Under the pieces are notes generated by a model that was given only the letters and a program-made list of their open reading frames with translations, did no database searches and was not told the origin of the DNA. This document shows positions 1 through 11,349 of a DNA stretch of 64,000 nt, piece by piece. Position numbers and translations under genes: made by a program. Positions within the stretch are counted from its first letter, which is position 1. Each line of letters opens with the position of its first letter. Location of the stretch: the NCBI GenBank assembly GCA_947311845.1, contig CAMZMU010000123.1:14814079-14878078 (forward strand). The letters are read 5' to 3'. Source of the DNA: Poa pratensis. Its lineage: Eukaryota; Streptophyta; Magnoliopsida; Poales; Poaceae.

Positions 1-558
1 CGCGGTCAATCTTTTCCAAAATCCTCGGAATAGCTTCGTGTATACTGGTTGGGAATTACACTTTCAGGCTTCAGCATTTGTGAAACATTTTTTTTTTGAC
101 AAATAGCATTTGTGAAACATATTTTCATGTAAGTGTAACATTTCTTTTCCCTCAGAAAAAGAACATTTCTTCACCGAGAAAACAAGTTTATGAAACTGCA
201 GAACGGTTTGCATGCAACATTTTAGGAAACAAATCGTGTAAACCATCAATAATTTTCAACTAATTAATGTGGAAAATGAGTCCTAATTTATTTTCACGCC
301 ATTCTTGGGTGATGCCTCCTCCTCCCATTGCCTCCATATGCTCCGACTGCCTCTGTTGAGAGAGATGGAGAGAAAGTGTGGAAAGTGATTAGATTCCTAC
401 CAATTTCAGCCTGTGATCTAGCCTTGTATTTCTTGCGGTGATTTGACTGCCTACATCGCTGAAATCAACGCAGCATCTGTAAAGATGACAACATCACTAC
501 AATTGCAGATCGAATATTTTTCACAAGATGATGCAAGATGTACATCTTACAAGAAAAG

Positions 559-748
559 AAGTTTTAAATAGCGGGTTATAGCAAAGCTATAGCGGCGGTA
601 TAGCATTTTCTGCACCATGCCGCTAAGTGAATTAGCACGCTAAAGATACCAAAACCCTTAAATAGCGGGCTATAGTGGCGATTTAGCAGCGCTATAGCTT
701 TTTTCGCAAGTTGCCGCTAAATGGCATAGCCCGCTATTTAAAACTTTG
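559..748. mobile_element. 190-bp palindromic MITE in the defensin A 3' flank
   Basis: The ends are inverted repeats around AGTTTTAAATAGCGGG, and the interior is rich in further TAGCGG/CCGCTA and GCTATAGC motifs, so the whole unit could fold back. The direct repeat GAAAAG (553-558 and 749-754) flanks it. The duplicate copy at about 2,435 keeps an uninterrupted single GAAAAG, which is an exact empty site. The superfamily is not certain: the visible duplication is about 6 bp, shorter than a typical hAT duplication. Confidence 0.75.
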
Positions 749-870
749 GAAAAGATCCAGATTCATTTTATTCATGACTCCGGCGACTAGCTGCTCGTGA
801 ATTCATACATACGCACGACACATGGAAGCATATGAACGCATGAGGCAAACTGGGGACATGGATGATGGAT

Positions 871-1215
871 CTAGCAGTTCTTGGTGCAGAAGCAACCGTG
901 ATCTTTAACGCGAAGGCACTGGCCTCTGGTGAAACCCCCTGGCTCGGTCATGCAAACGTTCCCGCAATTGGAGTGGCGCGTGCACAGCCCCTCAAACTTG
1001 TGGCTCTGCCTGATCTGGCACTGCCTCGCCGAAGCGACCTGCACTAGTGCCTGGCCATCTGCACGGACAAAACAAAACAAAAACAAAATCGGCATCTCTC
1101 ACATGATTTCAGCAGTATTACCTGTTGTTATCTCAGATAATTGCATCAGTAAGGATATACCTGAGGTCACAAGAAGCAGGACGATGACCATACAAAGCTT
1201 TAGGGACAGATCCAT
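871..1215 (-). CDS. Plant defensin (gamma-thionin family), copy A
   Basis: Two-exon gene. Exon 1 (1215-1161) begins at the ATG and encodes a short hydrophobic signal peptide ending in a leucine/valine core. A 102-base intron (1160-1059) has GT and AG ends. Exon 2 (1058-871) encodes the rest, giving 80 residues. The mature part has the eight cysteines of plant defensins: C-x11-C-x5-C-x3-C-x11-C-x7-C-x1-C-x3-C, with the GxC gamma-core and a CFC near the C terminus. Such peptides are secreted and usually antifungal. The first and fourth loops are longer than the common x10 and x9 spacing. The single phase-1 intron between signal peptide and mature domain is typical of the family. No coding lesion is seen. 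Expression in reproductive tissue or seed is common in the family but cannot be read from this sequence. Confidence 0.9.
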
Positions 1216-1295
1216 GGTGATTTGCTGTGGAATATCAAGAGGATTGCGCTGGAATGTATGGCTGTATGGCACATGAAAACAAAGCAGGGGCTCTT

Positions 1296-1309
1296 GTTAT
1301 ATATACTAG
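1296..1309 (-). promoter_or_regulatory. TATA box of defensin A
   Basis: On the minus strand this reads CTAGTATATATAAC, about 85 bases upstream of the defensin A ATG at 1215. Transcription would then start near 1270, leaving a short leader. A matching motif exists for copy B but is now displaced to about 6822-6833. Confidence 0.6.
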
Positions 1310-1548
1310 CAGCAACACGCATATTTCTTTGTTTCTTGTAGGGCATTTTTAGGAGGCAATTAACTCACCCGTGAAAACAGTTGTAGAAATGATTCTATGC
1401 CCCGGCCTGTAAGGTTCTCGTACTGTCATGGGCAGCGCCATCTATGGTATGTATTTAACCCTTTTTATGTATAGCTGGCAAACGTTTGCAAGCTACCAAA
1501 TGGTACGATCTGTTTATGCAAATCCGATTTTTCCATATTGTGTTTCAG

Positions 1549-1960
1549 AATTCATAGTAGACTGTTGTTTTTGTCTTTTTTCTTTCTTAATTTAGCAGTG
1601 CAGTAAAGTACAGAGGTAACAGAGATGGTGTAAAAATTGTTTGGCATTGTGCGAAACTTTTCTAATACAGAGCTAGAACATCAGAAGGTGACATGGGAGT
1701 GATGCAGGGGCTGCTGGACACCATCATACTTTTCAGAAGTCTTAAACCTTGGCTTCCACGGTACTGATCCTTATTTGGTTGCATGTATGAGGCCTTAGGC
1801 TTGGTTGCCACATTGTTCAAAGCATTCCTCAGTCAAGTCTTGATTCAACCGTTTCCAACAAGCAAAGCCCAAGCGAGTGCAAGCCCGAAGTGGTGACCCC
1901 TCTTGCTCTGGTAATGCAGTCTCAGTATGTGCTCTCTTGGTCTCTACACCAATGTTCAAC
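1549..1960. other. Spacer between the defensin duplicates
   Basis: No gene is seen. The stretch at about 1685-1775 (GGTGACATGGGA to CTTGGCTTCCACGGTACT) recurs in altered form at about 10380-10520 and 11995-12110, so it is an old unclassified dispersed repeat. Confidence 0.5.
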
Positions 1961-2971
1961 ACACTTTCAGGCTTCAGCATTCGTGAAACATATTTTCATG
2001 TAAGTGTAACATTATTTTCCCTCAGAAAAAAAGTGTAACATTTCTTCACCGAGAAAGCAAGTTTATGAAAACTGCAGAACGGTTTGCACGCAACATTTTA
2101 GGAAACAAATCGTGTAAACCATAAATAATTTTCAACTAATATATGTGGAAAATAACTCCTAATTTATTTTCATGCCATTCTTGGGTGATGCCTCCTCTCC
2201 CATTGCCTCCAAATGCTCCAACCGTCTATGTTGAGAGAGATGGAGAGAAAGCGTGGACGCGTGATGAGATTGCTACCAATTTCAGCCTGAGATCTAGCTT
2301 GTATTTCTTGCGGTGATTTTACTGCCTACATCACTGAAATCAATGCAGCATCTCCAAAGATGACAACATCACTACAATTGCGGATCGAATATTTTTCACA
2401 AGATAATGCAAGATGTACATCTTTTCTTACAAGAAAAGATCCAGATTCATTTTATTCATGTCTCCGACGACTAGCTGCTCGTGAATTCATACATACATAC
2501 TTACGACATATGGAAGCATGAACGAGAAATGAGGAAAACTGGGGACATCGATCTAGCAGTTCTTGGTGCAGAAGCAACCGTGATCTTTAACGCGAAGGCA
2601 CTTGCCTCCGGTGAAACCCCCTGGCTCCGTCATGCAAACGTTCCCGCAGTAGGAGTGGCGCGTGCATGGCCCCTGAAACTTGTGGCTCTGCGAGATCTGG
2701 CACAGCCTCGCCGAAGCGACCTGCACTAGTCCCTGGCCATCTGCACAGACAAAAGAAAGCAAAATCTCTAATTAAGATGGTTTCAGCAGTATTACCAGTC
2801 GTTGTCTCAGAGATTCTCATCAGTGATGATATATACCTGAGGTCACAAGAAGTAGGACGACGACCATACAAACCTTCAGAGACAGATTATCCATGGTGAT
2901 CTGCTGTGGAATATCAAGAGGATTTACGATGGAAGGTGATGTATCATGTATGGCACATGAAAGCGGAGGAG
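1961..2971. repeat. Segmental tandem duplication, copy B (proximal part)
   Basis: Copy of 58 to about 1290: 3' flank, defensin gene and short leader. The alignment stops exactly where the MULE begins at 2972 and resumes at 6817. Confidence 0.85.
2553..2894 (-). CDS. Plant defensin (gamma-thionin family), copy B
   Basis: Exon 1 (2894-2837) encodes a signal peptide with a VVVLLLV core. The intron (2836-2741, 96 bases) has GT/AG ends at the same phase as copy A. Exon 2 (2740-2553) completes an 81-residue precursor. The same eight-cysteine frame and extended loops as copy A are present, and no stop or frameshift is seen. Differences are a handful of substitutions plus one extra Asn near the N terminus. 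The product should be a secreted antimicrobial-type peptide. The oddity is upstream: a MULE begins 77 bases before the ATG and separates the gene from its TATA box and distal promoter, so the coding region is intact but may be silent or driven by the element. Confidence 0.88.
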
Positions 2972-3332
2972 GGTAATAACACCCCCCATACACAAACTTG
3001 TCTTGGATGTGCAAAGTCATACACAAACTTACAAGCCGTGGTCCACTAGTCCATTAACTTTGATGGCTGTGCAAACTCATACATAATACTCCGAATTGGC
3101 CTTGTGTATGCCACGGTGGACATGTCTGGTCATGAAATTTTTGCGTAGAAACCCCTGTGGACAGGTAGAATCGCATGGGCAAGTCCGTGGATAACTGCAA
3201 AACGTCCCCACGTAGCGCCCTTTTATACATTAACCTACGTCTTCTCGAGGACAAGTTCTTCTCGAGGTACACACCGTCCGCGCCGACGGAGACGCCGCCA
3301 CAACCCTCCGCGCCGCCGCTGGTTTCGCGACG

Positions 3333-5619
3333 ATGCCGCCCGATACGCATATCCGGACGTTCGAGGAGGAGGATCCTGACTATGGTATGTTGTTTTGCCC
3401 ATGATTTCTCTGCAGTTCATCGCGTTCATGTGCGGTTTAGGTAGGGTTTAAGGTGTGCTTGCGGGAGGGGAAGATCGGCGTGGATTTAGGCCAGAAAATT
3501 GGGTGGAATCGGAGTGCGACGTCCTTTACAGTGATTTTGGCGTTATTACTAGACCAGCGGATGGGGGCGGGTAGGACGACGCCAACTGCTAGATTGAGAT
3601 GGCAACGGCAGCTAGCATAAATAACCAACAGCCGGCATCCAGGTTTCTGTCTCTTGTACACGAGTCACCATCAAGACGTGCACAGCCTCCGTAATGAAAT
3701 CGCTACGTTCGCTTGCCTTTTTGCCTGCCACCGAAAGGTTCTGATTTTCATGGCATGTTTCCGTGTCCTGCTGTTAGCGGAAAGTAAGTCATGTGAAGCT
3801 CTGAATTAGGAGTGGTCGTTTCTGAATTTTGTGGTAGGAAGTTGATTGATTGACGGTGTACAGGTTTATTAATTTGTACAGTATGATGGATTGTGTGAAC
3901 AAAGAAGACTTGTTTCGAATTTGTGCATGCAAAACTCTGAACTTGTAGCGCTGGTTCAGTGTTAACTGAATAAAATGCTAACTGTACTATATGTGTTGTG
4001 CAGGAACAAATGGTGATCTTTTCACAGTAGCTTTGGAACATAATGGTATATTTTGTGGAATCGGAAGTGGCTTCTCATATATGTCTGCTTCAGTAGCTTT
4101 CATTGATTACTGCAACAAAGATACATGGTCTATACTCTGGATTGAGGATATGTTGAAGCAATTGGGTTATGAAATGGATGGGAAGCTACAGGTGTATTGG
4201 TTACCTCCAGGGAAAGATATGTGTGAGGGTTTAGTACCTATCAAATGTGATGCAGACATACTTTTGATGACTGCTGCTGTTGATACTCACAAAATTCTCT
4301 GCCTTATGGTGGACCACACAAATTCAGTGGCTTGTCGAAATCCAGATGTCATACTCCATAGAGGACCACCACTGTCTACAGGGGAGGGCACCTCAGGTTC
4401 AGTTGCAGGTGCAGCAAGGGAAGGCATAGCAACGTAGACCTTCCTGCAAAGAAATGTGATTGCAATAGATGGCAGTTATCAGGCATTCCCTGTCATCATG
4501 CAATAGCTTGTTGCAGAGAAGATAACATTGATGCTGAAACTTTGGTTCACAGCTGCTATAGCATTGACACTTACAATGAAGCATATGGCTACAACCTGGC
4601 TCCTCTGAGAGGCAGAGTTTTCTGGCAGAGTATGAATGGCCAGTTTGTGCATCCTCCTCTTTTTACCAAAGTTATGGGCGGACCAAAAAAGAATAGAAGA
4701 AAAGCTCCAGAAGAGAAAGTAAAAAAAGGAGAGAAGGTGCTAAGCAAGCATGGTGTACCAATGCATTGCTCCATTTGCAAAAGAGCTGACCATAATAGAA
4801 GAGGTCATGAAAAGTACATACAAACTGTCCAACTAGAGCCAGAAATTGTTGTGACGCCAGATGATGAGGAATTCGATGATCCTTCATACATTCAGGTTTG
4901 CATTGCTATTGTCTACTTAAAAAATATTGCACCTGCTATTTGTAGTGCTCATTTAGTTTCCATTCCATGTGCAGAACATTATCCCTCAAAATCCAAATCC
5001 TATTAATGATCCTACACACCAACAGGCCAGCATGGTGTATAAAATGGCACAAGAGGTAATTCTCAGTGAATCATCCTGTGGCAAAATATTTCCAGTGAAT
5101 TGTACTGACGTTTCAAGTGGCTTTAATTTTTTTTCCTATAACATTTGTTCACAGGATACATCTCGTGTGGTACCTAACAGGTCACATGGCCCTCTACCAC
5201 AAGAATCTTCATTTGTTGAAGCTGCTAGAGCTTCAATTCCAACTGGCAGAGTCACTACAGCAACTTCAAGAGGCAACTTGAGAGGCAGGGGCCGAGGAAG
5301 AAGAACTACTGCAGCTGTGGTAGATGGTGGAGAGCAAGCAAACAGGGGGAGAGGCACAGGTAGAGGTGCAACAAGGAAGAGAAAGGTGGATCAAGCAAGT
5401 TCATCAGGAACAACATAAGTAAATCAGGATGGAAACACAGGTACAAGAGCTGCAGGAACAAATTATGCCATAGGGCCAGGGAGTGCATACCACTTGCTTT
5501 TGGGTGATGACGGTCAGCCAGCGATTCCAGACCTGAATGCCAGCTTTGTTCATGATTTGAATGGACAAGGAGAAGAATGCCCTGTTAGCCAAAGTGCACC
5601 AAATGTTGATGATGTGTAA
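3333..5619 (+). pseudogene. MULE transposase gene lacking the catalytic core
   Basis: Exon 1 (3333-3384) has an ATG and a GTATG donor. Exon 2 starts at 4004 after TTGTGCAG and encodes the PB1-like N-terminal domain found in many cereal MULE transposases (FTVALEHNGIFCGIG and following). That frame ends at 4437. Directly downstream, in another frame from about 4440, comes a SWIM-type zinc finger (C-D-C ... P-C-H-H), then a Lys-rich segment with a CxxC...H knuckle, an RG-rich basic tail at about 5280-5400, and a C-terminal piece ending at the stop near 5619. The DDE transposase domain that normally lies between PB1 and SWIM is missing, so the product cannot be catalytic. A TATA-like TTTTATACATT lies near 3220. 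Exon limits in the 3' half are approximate. Confidence 0.75.
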
Positions 5620-6076
5620 CACCATTTATCTTAGATATAGCTATCTATGGATTTGTAATATTTGAGATGTTTTTCTTCATATCTGGATTTTATGGAGTAT
5701 TGCAAACCTGGGAATCATATTTATACATTTCTGTGCAACACTGAAACCTGTTCTATTTGGACCTGTTATGATGTTTGAGTTTGGTCCGCTGTAGTGTTGG
5801 CATTCTCAACCTGATGCAATATCTCCCCTATTTTGATTCAATACTGCTGCTTATCTGCTTATTAAAAGCACTCAGAATGCACATTGAGCTTCAATATGCA
5901 CAGAGATAAACACAAAATACAATTCTGGCTCGACAACTGTGCAAAATTTCATTCACATCAAGCTCAACTGGGATTGCACATACAGAATGCATACATCATT
6001 GCACGTCCAACTAGTGAGCTCCTACAGCAGCGGGATCGCCACCGCGAGCTGCAGCCTGTAGCTCCGACACAAGATG

Positions 6077-6495
6077 TCACGCCACGGGCGGGATCACCAC
6101 CGCCATCACGAGCTGCGGCGTGTACCTCTGCCACAAGATGTCACACCACGGGCGCTTCACGTCGCTGGACGCCTCGCTCGGCACTGCCAGGTTGTGGTAC
6201 TCGTCGTCGATGTCGTCGGTGCCGCGCACGCGCTGGAGCATCCGCCTCGCGTCGTTGGCCTTGCCGCGCTCCAGTTGAGCATGCCCACGTTCATGGCGGC
6301 GCCGTTGAGCGCGCAGCCGACGAGGAAGGCGACCCCGCCGGTGAACATGGAGGACCTGCAGCCGTTTAGGCGGTCAACGTACGCGGCGTAGAGGGAGAGG
6401 CCGCCGGTCGCCACCACCAGGCACGCCATGAACACGACCATGGTCAGCCTCCGCCAACCCTCCGCTCTTCTCCGGTAGTCCTGCCTCTGCCCCAT
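6077..6495 (-). pseudogene. Captured, internally deleted monosaccharide transporter (STP/MST type) fragments
   Basis: The minus-strand reading starts with a methionine at 6495 and gives VVFMACLVVATGG, then a segment like the second and third membrane spans of plant sugar/proton symporters (SSMFTGGVAFLVGCALNG). It jumps directly to the central cytoplasmic loop (ERGKANDARRMLQRVRG, then DDIDDEY) in a shifted frame and runs to a stop at 6077. Large parts of the 12-span transporter are absent. Part of the 3' end is duplicated in tandem as an imperfect repeat of about 60 bases (6031-6150). The fragment lies inside a MULE, the usual arrangement in a Pack-MULE. It is not a functional transporter. Confidence 0.7.
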
Positions 6496-6816
6496 TGGCC
6501 GCGCTCCCCTTCGCGCTCCCCGTCGCCCTCTCTGTTCCGATGCTAGGGATTTGCTCGATTGGGGAATTGAGTGTCTCTATTCTAATCGCGTCCCTCCTGT
6601 ATGAAAAATATGAAGAATATTGGGGGTGTCTTTGCAAAATAATAAAACACAAACGCGTGCCACTAACCTACCTGTCATGACACGCGTCGGCTCCGGAGCG
6701 CTAATGGATCAAAACCAATCCGCATCAAAGTTAATGGACTAGTGGACCACGGCTTGTAAGTTTGTGTATGACTTTGCACATCCAAGACAAGTTTGTGTAT
6801 GGGGGGTGTTATTACC

Positions 6817-7048
6817 TCTTTCTTGTTATATACAAGGAACATCACATATATTTCCTTCTTTGTTTCTTGCAGGCCATATATGTGCTGTTCCTTGTGAACA
6901 ACACATATAGATATGAATCATTTCTTTACCATAGAAATGATTCATATCTATGGTATGTATTAGACCCTTTTACGTATAGCTGGCAAACGTTTGCAAGCTA
7001 CCAAATGGTGCGCTCTGGTTATGCAAATCTGATTTTTCCATATTGTGT
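6817..7048. repeat. Displaced distal promoter of defensin B
   Basis: Matches copy A at about 1291-1548, including the TATA-like GTTATATAC (6825-6833) and the long TATAGCTGGCAAACGTTTGC block. It is the upstream part of copy B's promoter, pushed 3,845 bases away from the gene by the MULE. A small palindrome (ATGATTCATATCTATGG type, about 6910-6955) is unique to this copy. Confidence 0.75.
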
Positions 7049-8484
7049 TCCGCACACATATCTTTTGATAACTATTTTCTACTGTATCATATTTTGTGCT
7101 TAAGCAGCTGCATGACACCGTATATTTTTGTTTTCATACAATATTTGCATTTTTTTCGAAAAGGGGTGCGGATCCCCGGCCTCTGTATAAAAGTGATGCA
7201 CACGGCCTCCCACATTTTATTAAACAGTTCCAGAGGTTTAACAATTTACACATCACGGATCACTCAGAAAATCGAAAAAAAGAGAAAGCCAACCAAAGCG
7301 CAACCAGAGTTCTCCGCCGGGTGGAGCGCTAAGAAAGAGAAAGCGTTATCGCTATACAAAATGAAGCAGTGGCTAGCACACTAAAATATACTACTTGGTT
7401 TAGACCCAACTCAAATGATTGATGAATTGGATCTTGAGTACGCTCACTTCGGTACTCAACAAGGAGGAAAGTATGACAAGCACCACACCAGCAAAAAAAC
7501 GGATATCTTGTTCCATATAATCCAACAATTGGGCCCTATTATCCTTCAGAGAAAACAGTTGAACCTCGACATGTACTATTGACCCTTTGCACCTAAGTGC
7601 GGACATGAAGTCTTAGCAAGGAAAGCACCATCTTTTTGTAATCCCTGCAGCTTCCGAGAGGCTGCTTTTTTTTTTATGAAACGCATGGCGTAGCTAGGAC
7701 CCCTCCAATCATGTTTGAGCCTATGTTCACTTCACCCAGGGCCCAAAAAGGAGAATTCTAAAATGCGGAATCCAAAGTTAGAACCTACCTTCTCCGCCCC
7801 TATTAGCTTCTCTGTAAATCGAAGAATGCAAGACACGCACGAAAGTGGACTTAACATATCACCAAAGAGAAGCAGTATATTGATAAAGAGGCTCTATTCC
7901 AAAGTCAAAAGAGCAATTGGCCTGCAAAAAAAATGTGTTCCTTTCTCTTTTGTAATTTAGAACAAACATAAACAAATTGGGTAGAAAAGGAGCGGGAAAA
8001 AATTGTGGATTAGACTCCCTTTCTTTCCAGGGGTTAGGAGTATTTCAGGAGGAGCTGTAACAAATTCGGGTATTTGGAGTTATGAAGGTGTGGAAGGTGC
8101 GCATATTGTGTTTTCTGACTTGTGTTTCAGTTCACCGGGAGGATCACCCTCCCAATTCGAAGTTTTTTCGTCGAAGTTTCAATGTCTTTTTAATAGCAAA
8201 ATTTGAGTCATCAATAAGATGATACGAGAGCAAACCATGCTGGGTTGAACACGAGAGAAAGTAGTTTGAAAAGGTCTCCCTCTAGCAGAAGAAAAGGTCT
8301 GAAACCGTGGTGCCAACCGTGTAACCGCGATCGCAGCCGGCGGCAGGCAGGGCTAACTTTCGTGAGCATTCAGCTGGTAGCGACCTTTATCAGACGTGCA
8401 GTGCAAACTCTAGTCTTCCGTGTCTAGTGTTCCCCAAGCATTCCTCCTTGATCAGGCGTCTCCCCGATCGATCACGTCTTCGCC
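7049..8484. other. Intergenic stretch with an unclassified repeat and the TBL1 upstream region
   Basis: 7148-7400 starts with a T-run and GGATCCCCGGCCTCTGTATAAAAG-like sequence that resembles dispersed repeat ends common in Triticeae DNA; its class is not certain. The rest has no convincing gene. From about 8290 the sequence resembles 15,745-16,019 upstream of TBL2, so the proximal promoter was duplicated with the gene. Confidence 0.4.
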
Positions 8485-9830
8485 ATGAAGCCCCACAAGG
8501 GCGCCCTGTCTTCTCCGAAGCACGCGGCCGCCATTGCTGCGCCGGTCGCCTTCCTACTGGTCCTTGGGCTCGTCTCACTGTACGACTTGAACTTCTCTGA
8601 CCGTCGTTACCTGCGCATATCTGGCGCCTCTTCCACGGCATCATCATCGCCGGTATCGACATCGTCTCCGGCCTGCGACCTCACGCGGGGAGATTGGGTG
8701 CCGGACGATGCAGAGGCGCCGTACTACACGAACCTGACGTGCCCCTTCATCGACGACCACCAGAACTGCATGAAGTTCGGCAAGCCGAGCCTCGAGTTCG
8801 TGCGCTGGAGGTGGAGGCCGGACGGCTGCGAGCTCCCCCGCTTCGACGCCGCGCGGTTCTTGGAGGCCATGAGGGGCAAGTCCATCGCGTTCGTCGGGGA
8901 CTCCCTTGCCAGGAACCACTTCAAATCTTTGCTCTGCCTCTTGTCCAAGGTACGCACGATGCCTTAGATGCACTCGATCGCTGGCTTCATCCTCTTGCTC
9001 TTGTTCACCGGCGATGTGTGTGTGTGTGTCGATCGCAGGTGGCGCATTCAGTGGAGGTGGGGGCGGAGCCGGAGATCGACGTGACGGGAAGGGCCGTCCG
9101 GCGGGACTACTACTACGGCGGCTACGACTTCACGGCCTCGCTATTCTGGTCGCCGTTCTTGGTCAAGGCCAACCTGTTGAACGCCACGCTCGGTATGTGG
9201 GACGTGCACCTCGACAAGGCAGACGTCCGGTGGGCGGCGCACGTCGCCGACTTCGACCACATCGTCCTGTCGGGAACCAATTGGTTCTTCCGCCCATCCG
9301 TGTACTACGAGAGCGGGCGTGCCGTCGCGTGCAACGGTGGCCCCAGCTGCGGCGCCGGCAACGTGACGACCGAGCTGGCGGTGCCCCGAGCCCTGCGCGC
9401 GGCGTTCCGGACGGCGCTCGGCGCCGTCGCCACGACCGAGGGGTTCCGCGGCAAGGCGGTGGTCCGGACGGTGACGCCCACGCACTTCGAGAACGGCGAG
9501 TGGAACACCGGCGGCGACTGCGTCCGCACGCGCCCGTACCGCCGCGGTGAGCGCGCCGTCAGCGCCGCCGAGTACCGCAGCGCGCAGGTCGAGGCGCTGA
9601 GGGAGACGGCGGAGGCGGCCGGGACGAGGAACGGCGCGGAGCTTCTGCTGATGGACATCACGGAGGCGATGGAGCTGCGGCCGGACGGACACCCGAGCCG
9701 GTACGGCCACCCGCCCGGCGGGACCGTGGAGGGCAGCTTCGTGGTGGACTGCCTGCATTGGTGCTTGCCGGGGCCGATTGACCTGTGGAGTGAGCTGCTG
9801 TTCCAGATGCTGCTTCCACAGCACCATTAG
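8485..9830 (+). CDS. TBL/PC-esterase family protein 1 (putative xyloglucan or xylan O-acetyltransferase)
   Basis: Two exons: 8485-8949 and 9039-9830, with an 89-base GT/AG intron, giving 418 residues. A short cytosolic N terminus is followed by one membrane span (about residues 14-33), the type II Golgi layout of the TRICHOME BIREFRINGENCE-LIKE family. The TBL segment starts near CDLTRGDWVPD. The catalytic GDS motif lies at about residues 138-140 (GDSLARNH) and the DxxH motif at about 392-395 (DCLHWCLPGPID). Family members transfer acetyl groups to cell-wall polysaccharides; similarity to the AXY4/TBL27 side of the family is from memory and the acceptor cannot be fixed. The start matches the paralog at 16020. 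Unlike that paralog it has no intron in the 3' half. No lesion is seen. Confidence 0.88.
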
Positions 9831-11097
9831 CAGATCGATGAGGTTGGGTGTTCGTGAATCGTGAGATGAAAAAAGAATGCGGATGCATTGTCTCGTTCAT
9901 TTTCCCCAGTTGAAAGAGTTGTGTAAATTGAAAGGTAATCCAGCTGGTGCTCGCGTCGATCGATATTGGGTTGTGCAAATGCATCGGATCGCGTGGTCTC
10001 TTACTGGGCAGTTTGCAAATCGCGGCAACCATGATCATTTTAAAAGTCTAGAAGGCTGGACACTAAATCCAATTCATTGGATCACGTGGTCGCTTATATT
10101 ACTGGGAAGTGCTACCGAGCTTATCCATCACTCCGGCATCTTAGACCTCCATTGTCTGACCGTCGCCTTGACCGACGTGTATCTTTGATCCGTCAAAACA
10201 AGGATCCTAGCTACGGAGGGACCCCTTGTTTCCACACCGAAGCTACTCAAGAGAAATGCGACCCGGCTGCCGGGACATGGTATTATGTGCAAGCAGTCTT
10301 TCACAATGTGCGGCAAACTGAATTTGACTTGATCAAGTCGCGTATAAAAAGTTAAAAACACAAACTAAACTACCAGAAGGTTGGTGACATGGGAATGAAC
10401 GAATGATGCTGGGGGTTGATGAAGATGGTAACATGGGACAGGAAAGGAGCACTTTTTAGAAGTCCCTTTTTGGTAATTTCTCAGAAGTATTACACCTTGG
10501 CTTCCACGGTACTCGTCACCTACTCGGGTGTACCACCAATACATATTTCTCACCTTGTATGTTTCCTGTCAGGTTTAAATTTCGGAAACAGAGATATTTC
10601 GGACTCACCATAATTTAATTTTGGTATTTTTTTCATTTCGATCTATCATAATCAACAATTTTAAATTGGAGCTAATTTATATGTTTTTTTATTAATATGG
10701 TCCACAATTTTGAGGTTATAAATATATTAAAAAACAAAATTTCGGAATTTTCTAATTCCATTGAAATTGTGAGCCCAACCATGAGCCATATATCGTCATT
10801 GTTTATGTCATTTAGGATGCATAATATCTTGTACTTTGAAGTACTAGATAATTTGTTTCGACGTTGATACATCGTAGAATTTAAACTGCTTACTAGTCAC
10901 CTCGTACTATGTGCCTTGTTTACAAATTGGGTGTTGGGGCACTAAGCTAAGACTACCAGACTTGGTCTTTGCGTCGGTGAAAAAACGTAACTAGTTCTAT
11001 GTTAGAACTTGGTGAAATCCATAATTTTTTTAGAAGTCTACTTGGATACACACTAGGCAACATTTTTTCTTTGGGAGAAAACCAGACTATAATGCTA
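9831..11097. other. TBL1 3' flank and AT-rich intergenic DNA
   Basis: No gene is seen. 10380-10520 is a diverged copy of the unclassified repeat also found near 1685 and 11995. The remainder is AT-rich without recognisable structure. Confidence 0.4.
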
Positions 11098-11349
11098 CTC
11101 ATTACATTCTCAAATAGGTGGCGTGTAAAGTTGGTAAAAAGTCAATCATTTCTAACTTTGACCAAATATATAGATGGAAACAAAAAATTATGATATTGAA
11201 TAAATAAATTATGAAAACATATCTTATTGTGAATCTATGATATTTATTTGGTATTGCATATTTATATTATGTATATATACTTGGTGAAACTTAGAAAGTT
11301 TTGAATTTTTTACTCGATTTATATGCCACCTATTTGAGGACGGAGGGAG
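11098..11349. mobile_element. Stowaway-type MITE, 252 bp
   Basis: The right end reads GGACGGAGGGAG followed by TA. The left end is TA then CTCATTACATTCTC, diverged at the tip but continuing into AAATAGGTGGC, which pairs with GCCACCTATTT at the right. TA duplications at 11096-11097 and 11350-11351. Non-coding Tc1/mariner derivative. Confidence 0.75.

Larger units (their letters stand above)
58..1548. repeat. Segmental tandem duplication, copy A (defensin unit)
   Basis: This segment aligns with 1961-2971 plus 6817 to about 7048. Both copies start with the same ACTTTCAGGCTTCAGCAT stretch and run through the 3' flank, the defensin gene and about 330 bases of upstream promoter. Copy A carries a 190-base MITE that copy B lacks. 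Copy B carries a 3.85 kb MULE that copy A lacks. The alignment was done by eye, so the outer limits are approximate. Confidence 0.85.
2972..6816. mobile_element. Mutator-like element (MULE) carrying transposase remnants and a captured sugar-transporter fragment
   Basis: Terminal inverted repeats of 94 bases (2972-3065 and 6723-6816) are identical by eye. Inside are a broken MULE transposase gene on the plus strand and, in the right part, fragments of a host sugar transporter on the minus strand. A MULE would normally make a 9-bp target duplication, but none is visible: the flanks GCGGAGGAG and TCTTTCTTG differ. The alignment to defensin copy A still shows where the site was. Perfect TIRs suggest fairly recent movement, or conversion between the ends. 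Confidence 0.85.

Noticed and set aside
9141..9827. 228-codon minus-strand frame
   Set aside because: Antisense shadow of TBL1 exon 2, caused by high GC at third codon positions.
8694..9830. A 378-codon frame read as one gene through the TBL1 region
   Set aside because: It reads through the 89-base intron in a wrong 5' frame. The two-exon model keeps the GDS block and matches the paralog.
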